Position numbers and translations under genes: made by a program. Shown here one piece after another: positions 47,020-62,000 of a stretch of DNA of 64,000 nt. Under the pieces are notes generated by a model. It had not been told where the DNA came from and did no database searches. It saw only the letters and a program-made list of their open reading frames with translations. The stretch is from assembly GCF_001039355.2 (NCBI RefSeq), contig NW_019776135.1:616862-680861 (forward strand), given 5' to 3'. The DNA is from Lingula anatina. Lineage: Eukaryota > Brachiopoda > Lingulata > Lingulida > Lingulidae. Positions within the stretch are counted from its first letter, which is position 1, and the number at the start of each line of letters is the position of its first letter.

Positions 47020-50000
47020 ATGGATGCAAAAGACTCGGCGGCATGTCTCTTGTTAGTTTTTATGTTTTTATGTTACTCAAACAGCATACCAAACTCAAGA
47101 AAATTTTGGGAATTCCCGAGGGATCGCTATAGCTACTTTTCTGAGAAAGAAAGACTTGAGATGCGAGACAAGGCCAAACAGATGTTCTATTTTGGCTACG
47201 ATAACTACATGAAATACGCGTTCCCAGAGGATGAGTTAAATCCTGTGTTTTGTACGGGACGCGGTCCTGATCACGACAATCCGTGAGTATTTAACATTAA
47301 TTTAAATGTTATACATTTATTATTGTACACCAAGTTTCACTGTATGCCTGGATATATTTATTTTGCATTCATCTTCTGGATCACCAAATAGCAGTACGTA
47401 TGTTTGTAGCTTCCATCAGAACTAATATATGATTCAATATTTTCTGTTTGTGCTAGCTTGTAAAAAAACGAGTAATATCTTTATGACAGTATCCCAGTGA
47501 ATTATTGATGTGGTGTGAAGTTAGTTCCTTTTTTATTCACATTGTACCCTTGAAAAAAGAAATGACATTATAGACTCTATTGATCTCATAAACGCAGATA
47601 AAACTTTTGTCAAAATTGAGAATATTTTAAGAAATTTTTATCTTGATTGTAGATAATTAGAAATATTCTTGGAAACTTTGGAAATATTTCATTTCTCATA
47701 CATCTAGATACACTTTTAAGCTATTTGTTTTATATATGTGATAGGATACAGCAAAAACATTTCTTTATTTTTTCAGTTCAAACATCAATATTAACGACAT
47801 ATTGGGAGACTTCTCTCTTACACTTATTGATGCACTGGATACTTTGGCAGTAAGTGAAATCATAGACAGATAACTTACCTCTGGCACTCTTTGTAATATA
47901 AGCTGCCTTAAAGATAAATTTATCTTGCATTAAATTAATGTAATTACTACTTGTAACTGAATCAAGCAAAATTGATTTGTTACATTTCTATACCATTTCA
48001 GTAAGTAGATTATATGGTTCAAAAGTCCTGTGTGTGTTATACACCAAGTCTATCTTAGGGCTAGAAGTTAAGTCTTACATACTTATTTGTGCGCAATCTA
48101 TCGATAAATAAAACTCAATGGTAAAGAAGTTATATTGTTTGCTGATAACTTGTGGCATGCAATTATTTAAGTAGTCAATTACAAGATATCTAATTTCAAA
48201 CTTTTGTAAAGATATGTAAATTACTATCTCTCCTGTAATGGTTTTCTCTCAGAAACTGTTTGTGTATGCCATAGTATGATATACTATTTTAGGTAATGGG
48301 CAATTCCTCGGAGTTCAAAAGAGCAGTGCAGTTGGTGGTAGACAATGTGTCCTTCGAGAAAAATACCACAGTGCAGGTGTTTGAGGCGACAATAAGGTAA
48401 CAAGAATGATGATAAGATAGTATAAAGATTATTTGTTTTCACTTTCTCACTTTCTCACAGCTTTCTCACAGCATTTTCTTTAAGCTTTATGCCAAAGTTA
48501 AATGGTGTCATCTTTGAGTGCATCTTGTTAAAATTAAACAAAAGGCAGAGCCGATTAAAATAAAGCAGATTCAAGGTTTACATATAAAATGGAAACTGAA
48601 GCATCTTGTTTGAATTTCTTTGCTGGGTGCCCTCATAACTGTGAGCTCATCTGGCATCTCATCCTGAATTATTTAGTGAGAACTCCTTTTGTTAAGGATG
48701 TTCGGTATGTTGATGACTTCTCAATATATGATAATGTTCTGTCTCTTGCAGATAGGGTGTAACATTTTAAGAAAATATTTGATTGTAACACTCCTTTAAT
48801 TACTGCCCCCCCCCCCCAAACACACACACACACACACACACACACTGTTCCTGAAATTAAGATCTTAAACATTTATTTAAAATGAAGTGAAACTTGGTTT
48901 AAAGTTTATGGTACTGCATTTTATATACTTTGGCTTTCTTCATCCACTCATATAATGTCAAGTGTTGATAATTAAATTAAGCCAAAATTTTCAAAAATAT
49001 TCTGGAGACCGTACTTGGGTGCAATGCTTTAGGGTGAAAAGGACCAGAAGAATATGAAAAATACATTTTTATGGAGTATTTTTACCCTTATTTATTATCT
49101 CCTCTGCTTTTCAAAGAATTGGTGATAATAAATTAGATAATTGAACAAACATGCAATCTTTAATTCAATTTGCAAAGGTATTTTTTATTTGGTTAACATT
49201 TGTTATAAGGTTTTTTACTTACTCTGCACTTGACATTTATAATGATCAGTTTTAAAATCAATTTGCAGTTGAAATATGGAATGACAGTTTCTTTTTTCAG
49301 CGAGAATTTGTAAATTATGCACCATTGGCAAAAGTTAACAATTTTTTACCATAGATATGTATTAAAACTTGTTTTCTTTGCAGGGTGATCGGAGGTCTTC
49401 TATCAGCCCATCTAATTATCACTGATGTAGAGCAGCCTTATGGTGACATGCGCATTCCAGACTATGACAATGAACTGTTGAGTTTAGCACATAATTTAGC
49501 TGCCAGATTACTACCGGCCTTTGAAGGGACAGCCACAGGGATCCCATATCCCAGGGTAAGGTTGGGGGGTTAAGGTCGCAGGTCAGGGTTGACCTATTCC
49601 AGCAGGACACTTGATTACATTCAGCTGGTCATAAACAGCCAAATGAACCACTTGTTTGTCCTGTTAGTTGCTGTCATTGTAAGTTCGTGGAGTGAGCTCA
49701 TAGTAGCCAGACATCTGCTGGGATGCAGTGAAGAAAGTTAATTTAGGTTGGTCAAGCTTGCTAGGAGTATGGAGGCATAAGGCAGTTCTGGAGTGAGCTC
49801 ATAGTAGCCAGACATCTGCTGGGATGCAGTGAAGAGAGTTAATTTAGGTTGGTCAAGCTTGCTAATAGTATGGAGGCATAAGGCAGTTAAAGGGATAATA
49901 ACTCTTCGTATGAGATCTATATTTCACAATAAAAACATTGTGAATAACTCATAGAAATATAATATATTCTGTTTTACCACAAAAAGTGACAGTTATAGCT

Positions 50001-53000
50001 ATTATTCTGATATCTGAGCTTGTCTTCAGACCACGTGACCATTGATGGCTATACTCTGTTATAATCTCTTAAGAGATTTAAACAAAAAACCAAACTTTTT
50101 AGAAAAAATCCATGGACTAACTTTGAATGTAAAAATGGATTCATTAACCATTGGTAAGTATGGGAAAATTGTTGTTTACTCCAGGAAAATTCATTTTTTG
50201 GCCGAAACGAAGAGTTATTATCCCTTTAAGGCATAAGTAAGATGCTTTCCAGCCGTCAACCTACACCTAAGATTCTGTGCTCTTTTGTGACGATTTTCAA
50301 ATTTATAGTGATATGGTTCCTGCCAATGTTTCTGTGCAATAGACAAGATGTTTCCCCATTGTATGATGCCTGATGTTTCACTGACTCCTTACATGTCTAG
50401 TTTTTGAAGGACTTATTATATTTGCATGTTGTATGATAAAAGAGGCGGCAGTGACAGATATAATTGGTTTAGTTATATTTCTATATCCAATAATGAGAGC
50501 TGGCTTTAGGATAGATAGCATGACAGGCAACTCAGATAGGTTCATTTAAGTTAATGATGAAGTTCGCTATTTAATAACTATCCGTTCAGTCTATTATCAC
50601 ATGAAATAAGGCACCTAGGAGAAAAATTAGTTTGCATGAGTTGTGTATATATACTTGTAATTTGGTTTGAATAAAGACAGTGCATGTTTGGTACAATATT
50701 TCCTGTTGCATTGAAACATTTTCCTGGTAAGATGATTTAAAGTATAATAAAAATATTTAGGGAATTTGGTACGTGATACTCATTGTAAAATTTTGGCATA
50801 TAACTAATCACATTGACCAGAGATAAAACATTGTTTTGCCTTTAAATTTGGGAATGAAAAGCCATTGAGTATCATATTGACACTTGTATTTATACAACCT
50901 ATATTATATATATGTCCATTCCAGGTCAACCTGAAGACAGGTGTCCCTGTGGCCTGCAGTAATGAGACATGCACTGCGGGGGCAGGTACCCTGCTGGTGG
51001 AGTTTGGAGTTCTTAGTATCTTATTAGAAGACCCTACTTATGAAGCTGCTGCACGCAGGGCGCTGAAAGCAATCTGGGGGTTCAGGTCTAATGTTACTGG
51101 TTTATTGGGTGAGGTTTTTTAGTTTTGCTCAGTAAATTAATAATCAAACTAAATGGATTATGATTAAAATTTGTTTTAAAGAAGTATTTATATTATGCTT
51201 TGAATAGCAAGTAGCAATGAACAAGGATAAGGATTTTTTCCATCGTTTTGTGCACATCTAATCAAAGATATAAAGATGAGTCCTGGCTTAATTTCATCAC
51301 CTTTTTAACAACTGTGCATTTACTTTGCATTTTGATATCTTCAGTTGTAGCAGGTGTAGATTCCCTGTAAAGCATATAAATCACTTGTACCAGTCTCTTA
51401 AATGACTCAAAACAGTCCACATGTCAAACAAATTGCTCAGTCATTCCCCTCCCCCCCCCCTCCCCAAAAAAAAAAAAAATTAAACTGCGCCTTCAAATTT
51501 CTGGTTATAAATTTGACCCAATTATCTGCCCCTCCAGTCTGTAAAAGTCAACCAAATGACACAGTAATGTAGAACTCATTACTTTAGATAATTTTGTTTC
51601 AATTTTGCATTCTTTTGGAATAATTTTTAGTTTTTTCTCCAAACCTGTGGAATTCAAGTTGTATTCACCATTTCGATCTACAAAAGAGCATGATTCTCTG
51701 GGTTCTCTCACTTCTCCACTCCCCCTTCCTCTCCCCCCCCCCCCCCCCCCCTCCCCACTGTTCCACCCCCATACCCTTCATATCTTCCTATGGAACCTTT
51801 ATATCATGTATGTGAAACTTTGATAATAAGTATTTCCTGCCAACTTTCAGGTAATGTAATCAACATCCAGACTGGACAGTGGCCAGGCTACATGAGTGGC
51901 GTGGGGGCAGGACTTGACTCTTTCTTTGAATATTTACTCAAAGTAAGACATACATTTTGTTTGTCAAAATCTTTAAATTAGTCATTTTATCAAATATGTA
52001 CCCAGATAGAGGTATCAGGTCTTTATATATGCTTCTTATTATTTTTTTTACATATTTTGCTTTTCAAGTTTGATTCTGTTTCTTATTTTGTTGTTATAAA
52101 GTTTACAATGAGCATTAGAAACTTTCTAGCTATTGTAAACATTAAAATTAAATGTTGCATTTTTTATTAATTTAAAATTCAATCTAAAATTTCACAGGAA
52201 TTATATTATTATATCTGTCATTATTTAAGTTTAAGTGTAAAGTTGAAGTCATTAAATTTTGTTATCATGATAGCCAGAGTTTCCAAGCAAATTGGGGCCC
52301 CAACTTCTCCATTTTCAAATTTTCATACATGCCTGCTTGTCACATGTGAACTTAAAAAGTGATTCATGGAAGTTTACTGTGGAAATCACAAATGTAACAT
52401 TTATTAGCTATATCACATGACCTTTTACAACACTACAAAAATCTGGATATTACTTAGTCAGTAAATGTGGTTTTGTGATTGGTGAGAGTCAGTCAAACTT
52501 GCCACTGAAGTAAGTGTGCGGATGAGTGAAGGTGTGGAGGAGTGAAGAGCCTGCTACACATTTCACCTTTACTTGAGAGTATACCACAGTCCACAATATA
52601 ATTGGCTTGTCATTATTTTTTAGGCCTTTATTCTGTTTGGAGATGAAAATGCTCAGATGATGTTTAATGAATCTTATGAAAGCATCAAGTACCATATCAG
52701 GAGAGGGTAAGGATATAAAGAAACATTTATCTTCTGAAATTTTGTTCAGTGAAATCTTTATTTCAATTAAAGTTTGTGTGATGCCTCATCTCAAAACAAT
52801 CCCCTTTTGGCCTGAGAGATGCAAGTCCCAAGTTGACAATGAGTAGGCATCAGTTAGATGACTTCATGTTATAGTGAGACTTTTTTTGAACATAAGTGCA
52901 TGTTAGCAATTTGAAGTAACTTGTAAGCATTTTAGTTCTAGAGTTTTTCCAAGATTGCTTGTTGCTAATGTTAGTTTTGCAGTTGAAAGTGGGTTGAAAT

Positions 53001-56000
53001 ATTAAGACACGTCCTGGATTTGTTTCACTTTTCTCTTCAATTTTATATTTATTTACTTAGAGATGCATTTGAAGTCAATTTTTAGCCACAAAAGCTGATC
53101 AAATGCCACCATTTAGTTTCAAATTGTATAAAAAATGCCAAAAGACAGTATCGTAACAAAACCCAGAAAATGATATTTGAAGGGATATTTCTGCTTGCTT
53201 TCTGTGCTGTACATAAAGGGGGAAGATAAGTAGATCAGATAAGTTAATTAAATTTTTGAAGAAGGTGAAGTTTAAAGCTCTTTTATGGCTACTAATTGAT
53301 TAATTTGGTTGACTTTACTTGAGTCGTATGAGAAACTAGTAGCAGTGGTTTAAATGCTTTACTGAGAAACCATGCTCCACTGACGTTTGGTTCAAATGAA
53401 CCTTTAATATTCAATTTATGAAACCTTTGAGCCCTACGGCTTATCAGAATATAAAACAGTGACAATATAAAGTGATATCTAATCAACTACCATTACTACA
53501 ACAACTACTACTGATACAAACAATAATTATAATAATAATAATAATTCATCAGATTGACATTAATCTTAGTTCAGGTATTTTCCCAAATTGTTTAATAGTG
53601 ATACATTGTTCAGTAATTTAATTAATTTAAAGACACTTGGCTTTGTATAATAAAATTTCTTAATATATTTCTGCCTAATCGTGTTGTAGTGAGGGCATTT
53701 AAGGATAAAATGAAATTCATCCTCTACATCGTTTAAATTGCATAACTTACAGATTCTCAATTTCTTATTTGTGTCTGTGTATCGGCCAGTCTCTATAGGT
53801 AGATTATGTGATGAAAGCCTAAATTTTGTGATAAATTCCTTATTTTTCTGTGAAATTGGCTTATTCAAGTAAAATCAACAAGGTGTTGATACAGAAGCCC
53901 TTTACTCGCTGTGAATATTTCTCCTGTCAGTACATGTCTAAAATGATCCTTCAATCTTTGTCCTATCAAGGACAGTATACAAACATCCGACATGTTTTCA
54001 TAAAAAGTAAATGACATACCCATTAATTCAAGGTCATTCCGTATACAATTTATCCACTCAAAATTATTGTTAAGGATATTTTTATAGCATGTTTGTATAA
54101 TACAGTTTTTTGAAGAGTGGATTTTCAGCCAATATTTAAAAATTCTTAAATTTCTACCTAAAATAAGTGGATATCGCCCGGTTTCATAATATACTAAGTT
54201 ATTATTAGTGCTTCTTTAACACCCAGCATTCTTTTCAAAAAATCGGTATGTACCTTTCTTATATCCTTTGCCTTATTGAATCCCCATATTGCTGATGCAT
54301 AATTAAAAATACTACCAAAGTACGTTTCAAAGACTGCACACCTGGTGGACACATTAAAGTTATGGTTTTTTAACATGCTGCTAATAGCAAATAATGCTCT
54401 TTTACCCTGTTCTGCTATATGTTTTTGAGTTTGACAAAACTTACCATTAAAATTAAAAGTAATCCGAGATAACTAAACTGATTCACCCTTTCTAAGACAA
54501 CGCCGTTATATTTCCATTTCTCTTCATCCCCATTACCTAAAGCTTACCCCCATTTCTAAAGACCATTGTTTTTGTTTTTGCTGTATTAACCGTTAAATTC
54601 GACTTTTGTGAGTATAATTTCAGGGTGTCTAAAAGTTTTTGTAGTCCTTGAGGGGTTTCCGATAAAAGTACCATATCATCAGCGTACATAAGTAAAAAAA
54701 GATTTATGTCCCGTATTTCAATACTTTCACAATTTTCAGATAAGCAAAAAGTTTCAAAATCATTAACAAACAAAGAATAAAGTAGCGGGGACATTACCTC
54801 TCCTTGTAATAGACCAGTGTGTATTTGGAAGTATTCAGATAGCTGACCTTTAAACTTAACACAAGCTTTTACATTGCTGTAAAGACTTTTTATGTACAGA
54901 CACAGATGTGTCTGTACATATAGCCATCATCTGCGTCTGTCGTCGCCGTCNCTTAAGATAATTTTGTTTCAATTTTGCATTCTTTTGGAATAATTTTTGG
55001 TTTTTCTCCAAACCTGTGGAATTAAAGTTGTATTCACCATTTCAATCTACAAAAGAGCAAGATTCTCTGGGTTCTCTCACTTCTCCACTCTCCCTTCCTC
55101 TGCCTCCAATCCCCCCCTCCACCCCACTGTTGCACCCCCATACCCTCATATCTTCCTATGGAACCTGTATATGTAAGTGAAACTTTGATAATAAGTATTT
55201 CCTGTCAACTTTCAGGTAATGTAATCAACATCCAGACTGGACAGTGGCCAGGCTACATGAGTGGCGTGGGGGCAGGACTTGACTCTTTCTTTGAATATTT
55301 ACTCAAAGTAAGACGTTCATTCTGTTTGTCAAAATCTGTAAATTAGTCATTTTATCAAATATGTACCCAGATAGAGGTATCAGGTCTTTATATATGCTTC
55401 TTATTATTTTTTTTACTCATTTTGCTTTTCAAGTTTCATTCTATTTCTTATGTTGTTGTTATAAAGCCTACAATGAGCGCTAGAAACTTTCTAGCTATTT
55501 TAAACATTAATATTAAATGTTGCATTTTTATTAATTTAAAATTCAATCTAAAATTTCACAGGAATTATATTATTATATCTGTCATTATTTAAGCCAGAGT
55601 TTCCAAGCCAATGGGGGTCCCAACTCCATTTTCAAATTTTCATACATGCCTGCTTGTCACATATGTGAACTTAAAGAGGTGATTCATGGAAGTTTACTGT
55701 GGAAATCACAAATGTAACATTTATTAGCTATATCACATGACCTTATACAACACTACAAAATCTGAATATTACTTAGCCAGTAAATGTGGTTTTGTGATTG
55801 GTGAGAGTCAGTCAAACTTGCCACTGAAGTAAGTGTGCGGATGAGTGAAGGTGTGGATGAGTGAAGAGGCTGCTACACATTACACCTTTACTTGAGAGTA
55901 TACCACAATCCACAATATAATTGGCTTGTCATTATGTTTCAGGCCTTTATTCTGTTTGGAGATGAAAATGCTCAGATGATGTTTAATGAATCCTATGAAA

Positions 56001-59000
56001 GCATCAAGTACCATATCAGGAGAGGGTAAGGTTATAGAGAAACATTTATCTACTGAAATTTTTTTTCAGTGAAGTCTTTATTTCAATGAAAGTTTGTGTG
56101 ATGTCTCATCTCAAAACAGCCTCCTTTTGGCCTGAGAGATGCAAGTCCCAAGTTGACAATGAGTAGGCATCAGTTAGATGACTTCATGTTATAGTGAGAC
56201 TTTTTTTGAACATAAATGTATGTTAGCAATTTGAAGTAACTTGTAAGCATATTATTTCTAGAGTTTTTCCAAGCTGGCTTGTTGCTAATGTTAGTTTTGC
56301 AGTTGAAAGTGGGTTGAAATATTAAGACACGTCCTGGATTTGTTTCACTTTTCTGTTCAATTTTATATTTATTTACTTAAGAGATGCATTTGAAGTCAAT
56401 TTTTAGCCACAAAAGCTGATCAAATGCCACCATTTAGTTTCAAATTGTATAAAAAATGCCAAAAGACAGTATCATAACAAAACCCAGAAAATGATATTTG
56501 AAGGGATATTTCTGCTTGCTTTCTGTGCTGTACATAAAGGGGGAAGATAAGTAGGTCAGATAAGTTAACTAAATTTTTGAAGAAGGTGAAGTTTAAAGCT
56601 CTTTTATGGCTACTAATTGATTAATTTGGTTGACTTTACTTGAGTCGTATGAGAAACTAGTAGCAGTGGTTTAAATGCTTTACTGAGAATCCATGCTCCA
56701 CTGACGTTTGGTTCAAATGAACCTTTAATATTCAATTTATTAAACCTTTAAGCCCTACGGCTCATCAGAATATAAAACAGTGACAATATAAAGTGATATC
56801 TAATCAACTACCATTACTACAACAACTACTACTGATACAAACAATAATAATAATAATGATAATAATAATTTATCAGATTGACATTAATCTTAGTTCCGAT
56901 GCACATTTCAGGTATTTTCCCAAATTGTTTAATAGTGATACATTGTTAAGTAATTTAATTAATTTAAAGACACTTGGCTTTGTATAATAAAATTTCTTAA
57001 TATATTTCTGCATAAGCGTGTTGTAGTGAGGGCATTTAAGGATAAAATGAAATTCATCCTCTACATCGTTTAAATTGCATAACTTACAGATTCTCAATTT
57101 CTTATTTGTGTCTGTGTATCGGCCAGTCTCTACAGCTAGATTATGTGATGAAAGCCTAAATTTTGCAATAAATTGCTTATTTTTCTGTGAAATTGGCTTA
57201 TTCAAGTAAAATTGCACTGTGAAATTATCAACAAGGTGTTGATACAGAAGCCCTTTACTCGCTGTGAATATTTCTCCTGTCAGTGCATGTCTAAAATGAT
57301 CCTTCAATCTTTGTCCTATCAAGGACAGTATACAAACATCGATGTTTTCATAAAAAGTAAATAACAGACCCATTAATTCAAGGTCATTCTGTATACAATT
57401 TATCCACTCAAAATTATTGTTAAGGATATCTTTATAGCATGTTTGTATAATACAGTTTTTTGAAGAGCGGATTTTCAGCCAATATTTAAAAATTCTTAAA
57501 TTTCTACCTAAAATAAGTGGATATCCCCCAATTTCATAATATACTAAGTTATTACTAGTGCTTCTTTTAACACCCAGCATTCTTTTCAAAAAATCAGTAT
57601 GTACCTTTCTTATATCCTTTGCCTTATTGAATCCCCATATTGCTGATGCATAATTAAAAATACTACCAAAGTACGTATCAAAGACTGCACACCTGGTGGA
57701 CACATTAAAGTTATGGTTGTTTAACATGCTGCTAATAGCAAATAATGCTCTTTTACCCTGTTCTGCTATATGTTTTTTGAGTTTGACAAAACTTACCATT
57801 AAAATTAAAAAGTAATCCGAGATAACTAAACTGATTCACCCTCTCTAAGACAACGCCGTTATATTTCCATTTCTCTTCATCCCCATTACCTAAAGCTTAC
57901 CCCCATTTCTAAAGACCATTGTTTTTGTTTTTGCTGTATTAACCATTAAATTCAACTTTTGTGAGTATAATTTCATGGTGTCTAAAAGTTTTTGTAGTCC
58001 TTGAGGGGTTTCCGATAAAAGTACCGTATCATCAGCGTACATAAGTAAAAAAAGATTTATGTCCCGTATTTCAATACTTTCACAATTTTCAGATAAGCAA
58101 AAAGTTTCAAAATCATTAACAAACAAAGAATAAAGTAGCGGGGACATTACCTCTCCTTGTAATAGACCGGTGTGTATTTGAAAGTATTCAGATAGCTGAC
58201 CTTTAAACTTAACACAAGCCTTTACATTGCTGTAAAGACTTTTTATAATTTGGAGCAATTTACCTTGGACACCGAGTTTATTTAATTTCTTTCATAAACT
58301 TGGCCTATCAATGGAATCGAAAGCGGATTTATAATCCACAAACGCACAATATAGTCGCTTCTTACTCCTTTAAGTACGATTTATCACATGCTGTAGCATT
58401 CCAGGAAATAAAACTTAGCTCCGAAACTTCATCTTTTTTTACCAAAGCTGAGCATTTATCTATGGTGGGTGAGGTTTCTACCTCCTCGCATGCGATATCT
58501 GTGTTAAACTGATTGTAGTCCAAAACTTGGCTGAAGGGCTGCCTGTCCTAGCGATTCATGGTTAATGGTGGTGATACAGCACGTTGTGGGCGTATGAGAG
58601 GGGTCCTTATTCCGTTTACTGGTGTTCGCATTCCATTCACTGGCACTGCTTGAAAGATGGTTTCGGGTCTGCTTGGGTTTGTGTATCTAGGTGTATTTAT
58701 GTACGGGGCCCGAGTTTGATCCACGTTGACCAGCTGCATATGGGCGCTATTTGTGGCAGTAGCCATACGTGTATTATCTTGTCGCATCCTGTCGGCAGTT
58801 TTTTCTTTAATAAGCCCATGGTTGGTGATGTAGAACCTATGTCCCTCTGGCACATATTGTAACAAGAATTCCATGTTTTTGCCAAGAACTCTCTCGCAGT
58901 GGGATTTACTGGCATGTATACGTACTTTTCGCATTCTTGCATCTGTACTATTTCTTATATTATGCTTCTGCCTTAATACTAGTATTTTCTCTTCTATACT

Positions 59001-62000
59001 GCCTGAGGCTATCTTTTCAAGTCCAGGTTTTCTAGTCCTGCTTTGCAGTCTTTTGCACTCCTGTATCCTGGGTAGGTCCACAGCCTTTGCTCAATTTCAG
59101 GTGGCATAATGGTCATCAGAATTTGTCCCACCTTGTCCTCCAGATTTTCATTAGGACTTAGATATAGACCTGTTATGATAACTGAAATATCTGGATTTTC
59201 CACACCTGACTTATGGCTATCCAAACATGATTCTATTCTACATTTAAGCGAATCAATAATTCTATCTTTTTCTTGCAAATCGTGAGTCAGTTCTAGTGTT
59301 TTGTCCTGTAGTGCTTTCAGCTTTAAATTTTGAGTATTGACCGTTACTTCTATATCTTTCTTCATTTCATTCACTTTTTCTTGTACAAGATGTGTGATAT
59401 CTTTTTTCAAATGTTCACACATTTTTGTATTATTTTCAATAATGCTTTTTTGACTGTCCTTAATCACCTTCAATTCTTTCATGATGTCTGCCATCTGTAG
59501 TGCAATGTTTTCCAGTGACATCCCCCCTGTGGGCAGCTTATTGTTATTTTCCCATTGTATTGCAGCTATAGGAGTTGATTGTTGTAGACCGGCCATGGTG
59601 GGGTGGTTATCAGTTGTGTCTCCGTACAAGACTGCGTTGGCGTCCTCCAAAATACTGCTAAGATGGAAGTTTTCACTACTACTGCTAGGACTATTGACTT
59701 TTCGCTTTTTNTTGTCTGTACATTTGACAGCTTTGCTGCCTTGTTATTCGTAGATTTTCCCATAGCTCGTGTGACATTCAGGGTGTAGGGTCAATCGAAG
59801 TAACGGCAAAACGTGACCTGGCTATAGCACTGCACCATATCATTAAAGTCAGAAAAAAGCAACAAAGTCTACTAATTTTTTACTTCACACGTAACCTCTG
59901 TATACTTATCGTCTTATTTATAGTCAATGCTGTTCAATTGGCGACATTTTTTGTCGATATTTTCAACCTTTTCTTTGCCCGCTTGTCCGTCGCTTTGTCT
60001 TTCGTGTGGTGACCTTGACCTTCAAATGAACCTTTAATATAGAGTTAAGACAATTTCTTTTGTTTATTTACAGTTATTGTCTAATTTTCAAATGTATTTA
60101 ATTAATATAGGTTGTTTATTTGATGTACATCCTAATATTTAAAACATATTTTGCCTTACAGTCGACCAAACTGCAACAAGGGCTCAGGTTTCCACCCACT
60201 GTATATGAATGTGAACATGAAGAATGGTGAAACCCTGAACAACTGGGTGGACTCCCTGTCAGCAGCCTGGGCCGGGATTCAGGTTGGTAAACATATTTTT
60301 CTAGTATGTAATATAATCATAATGAGATTAATATTCTTTTCTGTCTTGTTGAGGTGTTGGGGATAATAAACTAGTAGAGAGTATTGAAATTTTCCTTGCA
60401 AAATTTTGTAGATATTTATTAGTTTGTGAGTTCAAATGCTGTAACAGAGGCTGTACTAGGTAAATGTGGAAGGTGTCCTTTGTATACCAATTATATAATG
60501 AATGGAGAATAGTAATGGTGAACTCATTTGTAACTAAGGACATTGTTTATTAAAATTTTTGTACAACTTACCATGGGAACTAGTACTACTGCTATATTAA
60601 AATTGTTATGTGGGTACTATGGTTTGGAGGCCTAAAATTCCTGGTGTAAACTTCTTATAGGAAAATCAGTACACTAGGCTTACCAATTTTTAGTACACAG
60701 TGGTGGATTTAGGGGGAGAGGGGGGATTCTGGGGGTACCTGCCCCCCCCCCCCCCCCTTTGATTTCTGAACAAAAATCACACCTATGGTCCCCTCTTGAA
60801 ATCAGAATTTTGACTAGCTGAATTATAGTTCTAAACTGTACCAAATGGCACTGTTCGCCCTCTAAAATGCCAAAAGTGGAGGAGGTTGGGGGGGGGGTGG
60901 TAGGCTGTGTATCCGCGAACCCCCTTCCCTTCAAATAATCCTGGATCCTCCACCCCAGAGTACAGAGTATTATTGTAAACCGTGTTTCTCAACAGAGTTA
61001 TGATAAAAGCAACATCTGTTTCTTTTTCTGTTAAGGTGTTAGCTGGGGATATCGAGGAGGCCATATGCAGCCATGCAGTCTACTATTCTATATGGAGGAA
61101 ATATGGAATCCTACCAGAAAGATACAACTGGCATTTAAAAGTGCCAGAGCTGAATTTTTATCCTCTCAGACCAGAGTTGGTTGAATCTACGTATCTTTTA
61201 TATCAGGCAACTAAAAACCCTTTTTACCTCCATGTTGGAAAGGATATATTAGAGAACATTGATAAATATGCAAAAGCAGAGTGAGTATAAAACTGTTTAC
61301 TATGACTGTTGTCTATGACTGCATTTTTTCCTGTGAAGTGATTCAGGTTCAAACTGTTGCTATTCATTTAATACATACTGAACTATCTAAATCAAAGCAG
61401 ATTTAATTATGATAAAGAATTGATGTAGTGATGGAAACCATAACCTGTTATAATTTAAAAATTGAAATGCCTCATCAGGGATTAGATTATTCAGGAACAT
61501 CCCCAATTTCAGAGAATTTTATTCTGACCCAATTTCATTTCTGTCAGAAACAACTCCACTATCTTTGCCAACCAGGTTAACCTTCATAACTGGGTGTATC
61601 TTTCAGATGTGGCTATGCAACAATTCATGATGTTACAAAGATGGACCTGGAGGACAGAATGGAAAGTTTTTTCCTCAGTGAAACTTGTAAATATTTATAT
61701 CTTGTAAGTATTTCAAAAGTGAAGAAGTGTCAATCTTCAGTACATATGTGGATGATCTGTGATAGCTTTGTTGTTTTGTCAGTAGAGATTAGCATAAGTG
61801 TTCATGTAGGGAGAAAAAACAACAAAAACAATGTAGCTCTTAGCCAGTCAAATTTCAGTTTCATATTAGTTTTGCTTTCTAAAGAATGTAAAATATATTT
61901 GTTTTATTGTATCATTAGGCTTTATTGTATTTTCCATAGAGGAATGTTTTTTTTTGTATGGAGAGAGGGATGGGGGTTGTTTGGGAGGGAAATGTTCTTT

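Noticed and set aside
47778-47969. 63-codon minus-strand ORF over EDEM1 exon 2
   Set aside because: Shadow of the coding exon on the other strand.
51590-51770. Poly-C and pyrimidine-rich stretch before EDEM1 exon 51851 as a structured RNA
   Set aside because: Low-complexity sequence next to the duplicated segment; no paired arms seen.
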